Assembly (NCBI RefSeq): GCF_000003605.2
Contig: NW_003116450.1
Coordinates: 379,587-396,324 of the forward strand
Length of the DNA stretch: 16,738 bases
Reading direction: 5' to 3'
Source: Saccoglossus kowalevskii
Taxonomy: Eukaryota > Hemichordata > Enteropneusta > Harrimaniidae
Both the position numbers and the translations under genes were made by a program. A model generated the notes under the pieces. That model made no database searches, was not told the DNA's origin, and worked only from the letters and a program-made list of their open reading frames with translations. This document shows positions 10,564 to 16,738 of this stretch, in pieces. Position 1 is the stretch's first letter, and each line of letters begins with the position of its first letter.

Positions 10564-10790
10564 CCTAGGCTGAGGAGAGTGCATTTTCAATCAACCAATC
10601 AAATTTACAGGCAAATATAGCTGGCCATAAGATGGTATTCCTAGCATCATACCTCGGCATATTTGAAGGCATGTTTATTTAACCAATCAAATTTACAGCC
10701 AATAGCTGACCACAAGATATTCCTAGCGTCATAGCTAGGCCGAGATGATGGCATTTTCAATGAATCAAATTATTCACATCAGTTTACAGT
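10564..10790. repeat. 82-88-bp tandem repeat (about 2.7 units)
   Basis: Units begin CCTAGGC (10564), CCTCGGC (10652) and GCTAGGC (10734). Each contains a version of AATCAAATTTACAG, an AGCTGRCCAYAAGAT segment and a CCTAGCRTCATA segment (the last unit is partial). It lies beside, but is different in sequence from, the 157-bp array. Confidence 0.75.
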
Positions 10791-10874
10791 AAAATTTCAA
10801 CTGAATTACAAACAAGCAGCCTGTCGGCTGAGATAGCTCCGCTGTTAGCAATGCACGTTTCAATTAAAGAACGG

Positions 10875-11410
10875 AAGATATCATTAGAAAATGAACAATT
10901 TGTATAGAAACAAAGCAACAGGACTGTTTTCAACAAGAATTCAAAAATATCACTTTTCACCAAAAATAATCAAAATTAGATAATTGAAGATATCACCACG
11001 AAATTAACAGATCTGAAAGAGGTCCACATGTAGTACCTATATATGTAATATCAAAGCAATTGCACTTGCGGTTTTTAACAAGAAGTCGAAAATATCACTT
11101 TTTACTAAAAATGACAAAAACATTCACCAAAATTAGAGAATTAAAGATATCATTACAAAATGAACAAATCTGAGAGAGGTCCACATGTAGTACCTATATA
11201 TGTAATATCAAAGCAATTGGACTTGCGGTTTTTAACAAGAAGTCGAAAATATCACTTTTTACCAAAAATGACAAAGATATTCACCAAAATTAGAGAATTG
11301 AAGATATCATCATGAAATGAACAAATCTGAGAGAGGTCTACCCAAGGTACATATACACCAAGTATCAAAGCATTCAGGCTTGTAGTTTTCAAGAAGAAGT
11401 CGAAAAAGTA
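10875..11410. repeat. 157-bp tandem repeat array (about 3.4 units)
   Basis: The word AAGATATCA starts at 10875, 10987, 11144 and 11301, and GGTCYACM-type words start at 11021, 11178 and 11335, both giving a 157-bp spacing for the later units. The first unit is short by 45 bp. Units starting 11018 and 11175 differ at about 8 of 157 positions, so the duplication is recent relative to the rest. Confidence 0.88.
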
Positions 11411-11452
11411 AAACATTGACATTGACGACGACTGACAATCATTCATTTGATA

Positions 11453-11483
11453 AGCTCCGCTCGACAAAGTAGACAGCGGAGCT
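11453..11483. repeat. 9-bp perfect hairpin at the element's right end
   Basis: AGCTCCGCT and AGCGGAGCT pair perfectly around the 13-base loop at 11462-11474. Such subterminal hairpins occur in foldback-type and some MITE ends. Confidence 0.85.
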
Positions 11484-11854
11484 AAAAATTAGAAATATGT
11501 AGGCAAATGCAATAACTTGTAAAGAGACTTCATTTCACAAGATGTTCCATTGCCATTGATGTAGAAGGGTTGTATCGGTAAAAGCACATGGTCTTGAGTA
11601 ACATCTACCTTCTTAACCCTTCAAGGTTTTGCGTAGTACTATAGTGCAAATTTGTTTGACGAGACGACAAAGCTTTGTGGCAAACATGAAGCAACTTTAG
11701 TTAACAATCCTAAGTTAAACATCCTAGCTGTAATGTCATCTTTACACCACAAATTTCCATTAGTGCTTTGAAACTTTTTTTTCAAAAAATAATTAAGAAC
11801 CAAGCCTACATGTACAGATGTGAAACTTGTATGTATAAAGAAAATATTAGTTAC

Positions 11855-11936
11855 CTTGAGGTGATGGGAGAAGACCGCCCGACGGAGCAGCTGCTGCAAC
11901 GATTTGACTCTGGAACTTTGCATATTCACCATGAAT
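11855..11936 (-). CDS. KHDC4: KHDC4 visible exon 7
   Basis: This 82-base exon encodes IHGEYAKFQSQ, then an Ala-rich stretch and GLLPSPQ, ending with one base of a Gly codon. The acceptor is gatatctgtag|ATTCAT and the donor CCTCAAG|GTAACTAA. It matches the human segment after LLQT (VHAEYSRF-NQ), the helix that extends KH domain 2. Both flanking phases agree. Confidence 0.9.
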
Positions 11937-12299
11937 CTACAGATATCAATATTAAGTATTTTTAAAATTTACTTACATTGCAGCTACTTATATTATCAAG
12001 AAATTTTTATTTTCACCATGTGACATAAATAGATGCATTTCAATTAGTCTTGGTACCTAAACTTCTGCCAAATTAGTATCATTTTTCATAATTATCTTAA
12101 AACATGTTAATTACTTTGAAATCCTTTTCATGAAATCCCAAAATTCTATTTAAAACCCTTAATAATTTTGGTGAATCATTTTACACATATTTCAATTTTT
12201 TTTAATTCAGTGTCAAAACCGAAAGATGACAATAGTTGAATTAGGTGTTAAAAAGATTGAGAATCAATTTGATGTGTCAGAAAATCAGAAACCACTTAC
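11937..12299 (-). other. Intron 6, 363 bp
   Basis: Very AT-rich, with no coding or structural signal seen. Confidence 0.85.
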
Positions 12300-12485
12300 T
12301 GTCTGAACAAGATTATCACAAAGCTTCTTGGCAGCTGCTATACCATCAAGCTTTGGGTGTGTTATGTATATATACATAGGTTCAAAAGCTTCTCTACCAG
12401 ATAATGGTTCCAAGTACCCAGAACCCTTTCCTCGTAATATCACGGTCGCTCCAGTTTCCATTCTAATATGTTGAATAAAAGACCC
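12300..12485 (-). CDS. KHDC4: KHDC4 visible exon 6 (KH domain 2 core)
   Basis: This exon encodes 62 residues, phase 0 to 0. The first Gly completes the GPGG loop; then come [20 protein letters not shown] and [17 protein letters not shown], and finally the helix [13 protein letters not shown]. The acceptor is ttttgtcag|GGGTCT and the donor CAGACA|GTAAGTGG. An RGKGS motif after the third strand is typical of SF1-type KH domains and contacts RNA in relatives. It is the best conserved exon in the gene and has no long open frame in the strict ATG-based sense. Confidence 0.96.
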
Positions 12486-13399
12486 CTGACAAAAGAATTA
12501 CATCAACACAAATATTATAAACCCATTAGAAAATTCAAAACACATAATTAGATAATTCATTCTAATACCTTATTCAACTACCTAAAACAAATTTACTGAG
12601 TTTTTTCTCTAAAACCATTCTTTTCCTAAAAACAGAATTACAATGAGGAGCACAAAATTTTCTTTTGGCTCATCTCTGATAAGTTGCATGAAAAATATAT
12701 ACAGATACAATTCATAAAATCCAATGAAATTTAATGTAAGTTTCAGTTCTATGCAGCACATGTATCAGAATAATTTCTGAATTATTTATCTTCAAAGCAT
12801 TGTAATTGAAACATGCAATATTTGTTAATTGCTTATTCATTTAGTTTTATACAAGTTCAATAATTTTCTTGTACATTGTTTCAAAATAAGGATTCTGAAG
12901 TGAGATGACAACATAGTGCAAACGTGGTAGATACCACCGCAGTGTGTTTTTTGTTTCAATTTTTATATTCATCCAATTGGAGGCTTTCCCACTAATTTTC
13001 TTACAATTCATGTTATATCGTGTAATATTGTGTTGTAAGTCTCTGGATTGCCAGCAGGCCTTATATTAAGTTTATATTAAGTGTTTCTACTGCGGTGATT
13101 GGTGCTGCTTGTGTAACAGATAATTTGCATACTAATTTTTCGTTAGTTTCCATAATCGAAACATGATATAATCTGGGTTTCTATGTGAATGCAAAGCAAT
13201 CCAGTGTTGTTGACACACTGGGGGCCATATGAATTTCACTTCTCAAGTCATTGGTTGCCAACGTGCAACAATCTCGAAATGATCAGAGGCAGACTTTGCC
13301 AAAAGTGTACAGATGTTGCATTGAGTTGAGCCTAAACAATGATCTGTTCCATGATAGGTCAACACAAGTGAATTTTGTAAGAGTTATAAGTTTACTCAC
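12486..13399 (-). other. Intron 5, 914 bp
   Basis: It holds a possible 163-bp inverted-repeat element (CACCGCAGT at 12935, ACTGCGGTG ending 13097) and a hairpin-rich block at about 13200-13350. Otherwise AT-rich. Confidence 0.8.
13201..13221. repeat. 7-bp hairpin in intron 5
   Basis: CCAGTGT and ACACTGG pair around a 7-base loop. The block up to about 13350 is richer in G and C than the surrounding intron and has further short stems. Confidence 0.45.
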
Positions 13400-13486
13400 C
13401 CCTGGACCACTTAGTTTATCACGCACATTAAATGATGGATGGGCATGTTCCAGTCCAACAAAAACTTTTTCTTGAATAAAATGATG
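13400..13486 (-). CDS. KHDC4: KHDC4 visible exon 5 (start of KH domain 2)
   Basis: This exon encodes 29 residues in phase 0: [20 protein letters not shown] then VRDKLSGPG. The acceptor is cattttcag|CATCAT and the donor [27 protein letters not shown] opens the SF1/STAR-like KH domain of the family. The GPG at the end is the first three residues of the GxxG nucleic-acid-binding loop, which is completed by exon 6. Confidence 0.95.
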
Positions 13487-14088
13487 CTGAAAATGCAAAA
13501 AATATTGAGGTACCAATAAATCAGAACAAATTCAAATTTTGCACGACTGAGAATGTATGCATTGATTTAAGGGGGAGACCTTCCCTTTTACTATAATGGT
13601 GAAAGACTAAATTCAATTTTTTTGAAATATTAGAATTCATATACAGTGTATACCGTTTTTTTTATCCTGTGTAACATTGCAAAACATTGTGATGTGAAGC
13701 AATAATTTCACTATAAAAACCATTGCAAAAATGCTAATTTTAGATTTTTTTTTTTTATAAACAAGGTGATAAATTGTACTTAAAGCAAGGGAGTCATCAC
13801 CTGCACATGCGTCAGATGGCCATAGCATGTCATTGTTTAATAACAAGCGTCTAACTATGAACCTTTGTGTTGTTTTTAGCACTAGTTATCGTCGCTTGGG
13901 ACTCGTCGCGTGTGCAGGTGACGACCCTCTCGCTTTAATTTTCCCCATTGATCCTAGGATCTATGATTTTTACTAGTAGACGACTAGTTACATGCAAAAC
14001 ATAGAAGTGTATTTTCACACCATTGGCACATATGCTGATTCAGTACTGTACTACAACAGTTTTTTTTAAAAAAAAGTAAAATACTTAC
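13487..14088 (-). other. Intron 4, 602 bp
   Basis: It contains MITE copy 1 near its centre and T/A runs on either side. Confidence 0.85.
13780..13938 (-). mobile_element. TTAA-bounded MITE, copy 1 (159 bp)
   Basis: The two ends are inverted repeats: reading inwards, TTAAAGCAAGGGAGTCATCA and TTAAAGCGAGAGGGTCGTCA, continuing as CCTGCACATGCG and CCTGCACACGCG (27 of 32 match by eye). TTAA is present at both borders, the target site used by piggyBac-type transposases. There is no coding capacity. Copy 2 at 16014-16173 is the same family in the opposite direction. The element lies in the intron between exons 4 and 5. Class assignment is inference. Confidence 0.8.
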
Positions 14089-14252
14089 TCCTGTCACAGT
14101 AGAAGGAGGTTGAGATGGCAGTGACATAAGTGGAGGAGGTAGCAATGACGGTCTCGGTACAGTATTAATCGACGTCATGCCAACAAGACTACCTTTCTGA
14201 CCCTTGGGCTTCATACTACCAGATATGATTTCTTTTATTCTTCCTACTGCAG
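14089..14252 (-). CDS. KHDC4: KHDC4 visible exon 4 (end of KH domain 1 and linker)
   Basis: The exon begins with two bases completing Ala, then AVGRIKEIISGS, the last helix of KH domain 1. A 40-residue linker rich in Pro, Ser and Leu follows and ends STVTG. The acceptor is cttgtacag|CTGCAG and the donor ACAGGA|GTAAGTAT. The linker between the two KH domains is low in conservation in this family, so its divergence is expected. Confidence 0.94.
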
Positions 14253-14727
14253 CTGTACAAGATAGAAGGAAGCATGTAAATTGACTGAAGCAAGAACACA
14301 AACATTTTCAGGAAGGAAGCCACAGTAACTTGCCTCAAATATTGTTATATAACCAACAAGGAAAATAGGCTTTCAAATTTCACGTTTTCATGCGACTTGT
14401 GATATTTGTATTGAAATATAAAAGGGAAATAGCTAGGAGCTTCACACTTTGCACACAAGTTTCCTTTGTGACCCACATGACCTTGTTTTCTTAATACAGA
14501 GTTGCATTTGAAGGTGCAAATTCAAGTTGTATATATATATGCAAGGCCTGAACTGTGGCTTTGATGATACAAATATTGAAGATATCTAGCACAAGATGGC
14601 TATTTTGAGTGCTGTCTAGTTTTATATTCACATTTATACACAGGGGCGGTACAATGCAGTTATATATTGCTGTCATTGCTAAGACTGTCCTAAAACGTAC
14701 TAAATAACAATAAATGATATCACTTAC
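14253..14727 (-). other. Intron 3, 475 bp
   Basis: AT-rich with an AT dinucleotide patch near 14531; nothing else recognised. Confidence 0.85.
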
Positions 14728-14780
14728 CGTCAACACTATCTTGTGTAGGGCCCTGAACACACAGATACAGAGGCCGTTCC
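14728..14780 (-). CDS. KHDC4: KHDC4 visible exon 3 (KH domain 1)
   Basis: This 53-base micro-exon encodes (G)ERPLYLCVQGPTQDSVD and then one base of an Ala codon. The acceptor is taacag|GGAACGG and the donor GACG|GTAAGTG. RPLYL-VQG is a conserved strand of KH domain 1, equivalent to RPLYLHVQG in human. One base is contributed at each side, which joins correctly to exons 2 and 4. Confidence 0.93.
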
Positions 14781-15048
14781 CTGTTAAAAAATATAATATC
14801 ACTTAATATCTCAAAGTCTTCTGGATTATTCACAACTCATTGTATGGTGTATTCTGAGCATGAATAGTTATCTAGCATACATGCATGTTGAAAGAAATAA
14901 TCTTTATTTTCTGAAATCGAGAAAACTCGTTCATCAAACACTGTAACCAAGTTAGTTATATGCATTGCTTAGACTGCTATTCATTTAAATAAAACAAATG
15001 AAATAGACAGTCTGCCCTACAAGAGCACATAAGACTGAAAAATCTTAC

Positions 15049-15128
15049 CCCATATTGTTTTTTGCTCTATCTTCATATGACATGTATCTGCCCCTGGTAG
15101 AAATTGCTGCACCACTGTTTTTGCTTAT
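15049..15128 (-). CDS. KHDC4: KHDC4 visible exon 2 (KH domain 1)
   Basis: This exon encodes 26 residues plus two bases (GG) of a split Gly codon. It reads ISKNSGAAISTRGR-YMSYEDRAKNNM. The acceptor is attttttag|ATAAGC and the donor ATGGG|GTAAGATT. SGAAISTRGR is the family signature for the middle strand of KH domain 1. The exon is too short to stand out as an open frame, but phase and homology both require it. Confidence 0.94.
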
Positions 15129-15718
15129 CTAAAAAATAAATGACAGTTTAGAAAGCATGAATGAAAATACTTGATATGATTACATTCATGTAGCCTAAGT
15201 AAATAAAGCAATTAGGATTACACTTTTATGCAGTCTGTATCCTTTTATAACAAAGGCAGATTTTCCAAATTTCAGGTTTAAAAATTTAAACTTGAAGACC
15301 AAATAAGCAAGCAAACTTTGATGATCCACTATAGTTGTGTGACTTCACCTTTTCATAACCAGACTTTCTTGACAAAATTTTCTGAACTTTTTTCTTATAT
15401 TCTCAAATATTTATGGAAATGAATTTTAATTTTGGAGCTAACAGACAAAATTTTTAGTTTTTATTTAGAAAAATTGGCTATTTTTGTCCCAATCTTCTGT
15501 GACTATTTTGTGAATTTGTGTTAAAAAGAGGGAGCTGGTGGTGAAAAGCGTAAAATGTGCAGCCTACCCAAATTATACGACTTTTAGAATACTCTCACAT
15601 AGCACCAGTGGCCGCACATCACAATAGAGCACACACCAGGCAACCAAATGCAAAACTTTGATTTCCATACTTTTACATAAAACTCAACATTCACACACTT
15701 TTGAATAGTTCTACTCAC
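15129..15718 (-). other. Intron 1 (of those visible), 590 bp
   Basis: Very AT-rich. No exon, repeat family or RNA gene recognised. Confidence 0.85.
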
Positions 15719-15841
15719 CTCGTCTTGGGTAGCTCCCCTGGTTAATAAATTCCTACAGCTAAGAGGAACGTCATTGATTTCAATTTCAGCGATGATCGGC
15801 TCTTCTTTCTTTTGATTTGATTGAGGTGTTGGCGGAGGAGC
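15719..15841 (-). CDS. KHDC4: KHDC4 visible exon 1 (start of KH domain 1)
   Basis: This exon encodes 41 residues, phase 0 to 0: a short Pro/Gln/Lys linker, then [23 protein letters not shown]. The acceptor reads ttcttgcag before GCTCCTCC. The donor is GACGAG|GTGAGTAG. Reading through the donor would give VSRTIQ, whereas the family has I-S at this point, and the next exon supplies ISKNSGAA; this fixes the junction. The segment forms the first strand and helices of KH domain 1. A further 5' exon must precede it because the acceptor is strong and there is no start codon in frame. Confidence 0.95.
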
Positions 15842-16013
15842 CTGCAAGAAAAATAATCCGATGTAAAGTCAGTGTTATCTGCTTAGAGTAGTGGCCAATT
15901 TCATTAACAATAGAACAAATTTATGTTTATGTACTGTATGCTCTTCAGAGAACAACTATCAATTACGAGATGGGTAGAATAACCACAGTAAAGAGATCCC
16001 GCAGAAAAAAATG

Positions 16014-16173
16014 TTAAAGCGAGAGGGTGTCACCTGCGCACACGCAGGAATTGAGTCCCAAGCAATGATAACACACGCTAAGGATGCAAAGGCTCATGGG
16101 TAGATGCTTATTTGTAAATAATGACATGCTCTGGCCACCTGACGCACGAGTAGGCGACAACCCCCAGCATTAA
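16014..16173 (+). mobile_element. TTAA-bounded MITE, copy 2 (160 bp)
   Basis: The left end reads TTAAAGCGAGAGGGTGTCAC and the right end, inverted, TTAATGCTGGGGGTTGTCGC. Read on the plus strand it aligns with copy 1 read on the minus strand through most of its length. Shared internal words include GAGTCCCAAGC, AATGACATGCT and TGGCCA/ATCTGACGCA variants. The two differ at many positions, so neither is fresh. It lies upstream of visible exon 1. Confidence 0.8.
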
Positions 16174-16322
16174 TGTGTGCCATAAAATCATAACCTTGGT
16201 ATAGCATTAAATATCGCAGTGCTATGTATATCTTATGGATATTGCTGATTATAAATCTTAGTTTTCCCATATAATATTGAGCTATTCATACTGAAAAAAA
16301 TTTGCAATAGACATATACATGA

Positions 16323-16340
16323 CCCCCCCACCCCCACCCC
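16323..16340 (-). promoter_or_regulatory. G-quadruplex motif on the sense strand
   Basis: On the minus strand the sequence is G4-T-G5-T-G7, enough for a three- or four-tier quadruplex with one-base loops. It lies in the intron upstream of visible exon 1, so it would also be in the pre-mRNA. A function is not shown by sequence. Confidence 0.6.
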
Positions 16341-16676
16341 ACTAACAGGTCATACATCCTGGCACTTTTAGAGGGTAAAAATTTACCATCAATAACAATT
16401 ACAACCCCCAATAGGTTTTTTATTAATGAAGACAGTTAAACATATCAATAATTGAATAATTAGAGTAATATTGTTTAAAGGGATCATACATTTGGCCTAA
16501 CACATCACCATGCTGAAAGTCTCCATTGGTTAGTAAAAACAGTCACTTTCCTAGTAGTTTATAAATAAATAAACGCTGCTCGGACTGATAAATATGATAT
16601 ATAGAAGATAATATTTGGTAATCATAGTCCAAAATAACTATTAAAAATAGCTAGACGTTTCGAGCAATGGCTCTTT

Positions 16677-16724
16677 ATCGATAGCATAGAACATCGATAG
16701 CATAATGACTTTATCAATAGCATA
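16677..16724. repeat. Three copies of ATCRATAGCATA at the window edge
   Basis: Copies start at 16677, 16693 and 16713. They follow ACGTTTCGAGCAATGGCTCT (from 16654). The series probably continues past the window, so its nature cannot be decided. Confidence 0.6.
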
Positions 16725-16738
16725 ACACTTTCTCTATG

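Larger units (their letters stand above)
10834..11484. mobile_element. Non-autonomous TIR element carrying a tandem array
   Basis: TAGCTCCGCTGT at 10834-10845 is the exact inverse of ACAGCGGAGCTA at 11473-11484. If TA is the target duplication, the inverted repeat proper is GCTCCGCTGT. The interior is AT-rich, non-coding and consists largely of 157-bp tandem units. A second inward copy of the terminal word at 11453-11461 makes the right end a hairpin. It lies in the intron between exons 7 and 8. Assignment to a TA-targeting (mariner-like) class is inference. Confidence 0.7.
10454..11854 (-). other. Intron 7, 1401 bp, repeat-filled
   Basis: More than 60 percent consists of the 82-88-bp array and the adjacent TIR element with its 157-bp array. 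The remaining 370 bp before exon 7 show nothing recognisable. Confidence 0.85.
3848..15841 (-). other. KHDC4: KHDC4-like gene, 13 coding exons, 5'-incomplete
   Basis: Seen: 13 minus-strand exons with AC...CT (GT-AG) borders join in one frame to 785 residues and a stop. Recognised blocks, in order, match vertebrate KHDC4 as I know it: [140 protein letters not shown] and a terminal FWMP. Known: KHDC4/BLOM7 is a nuclear KH-domain RNA-binding protein that works in pre-mRNA splicing and associates with the PRPF19-CDC5L complex. Human KHDC4 is about 614 residues, so this partial protein is already longer, through Q/P-rich additions. The N-terminal exons, including the usual AKINAML-type segment, were not found in 15842-16738 and must lie further right. 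The promoter is therefore outside the window. Confidence 0.96.
15842..16738 (-). other. Partial upstream intron, at least 897 bp
   Basis: It holds MITE copy 2, the G-quadruplex motif and the edge repeat. I looked for the family's N-terminal segment here on the minus strand and did not find it, so the preceding exon is outside. Confidence 0.75.

Overview
The window is invertebrate-animal nuclear DNA. It is AT-rich, with one split gene on the minus strand, GT-AG introns of about 270 to 1460 bp, codon use typical of animals and many short dispersed repeats. The species cannot be named from sequence alone. The repeat style would fit a marine invertebrate (mollusc, hemichordate, echinoderm or lancelet), but that is only an impression.

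The one gene I can support is a KHDC4 homologue (also called BLOM7 or KIAA0907), a KH-domain pre-mRNA splicing factor. I assembled 13 coding exons between 15841 and 3848 (minus strand). Every junction keeps phase, giving 2358 coding bases: 785 residues and a TAA stop. Upstream exons for the N-terminus lie beyond the right edge. In protein order the visible part has KH domain 1 (exons 1-4), KH domain 2 with a GPGG loop split across exons 5 and 6, a long Gln/Pro/Ala-rich middle and tail (exons 7-13), a KRRFTE...GLLGYQ block (exon 10), an LMPPP...MPVT block (exon 12), an acidic SLVAYEGDSDEDDE block and a C-terminal FWMPQHN. The protein is clearly longer than its vertebrate counterpart, mainly because of a 23-residue polyglutamine run and other Q-rich stretches.

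The introns hold most of the unusual DNA. Two ~160-bp non-autonomous inverted-repeat elements of one family sit in opposite orientation at 13780-13938 and 16014-16173, both bounded by TTAA. A ~650-bp element with 12-bp perfect terminal inverted repeats (10834-11484) contains a tandem array of 157-bp units, and next to it is a separate 82-88-bp tandem array (10564-10790). A strong G-quadruplex motif on the sense strand lies at 16323-16340.

The first 3.85 kb (1-3847) are the 3' untranslated and intergenic region. It holds diverged repeats and a slightly GC-richer left end that might be the edge of a neighbouring gene, which I cannot prove. I found no tRNA, rRNA, CRISPR array or bacterial-type feature. 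Nothing here requires a wholly new system; the best leads are the repeat families, the tandem donor sites and the expanded Q-rich domain.
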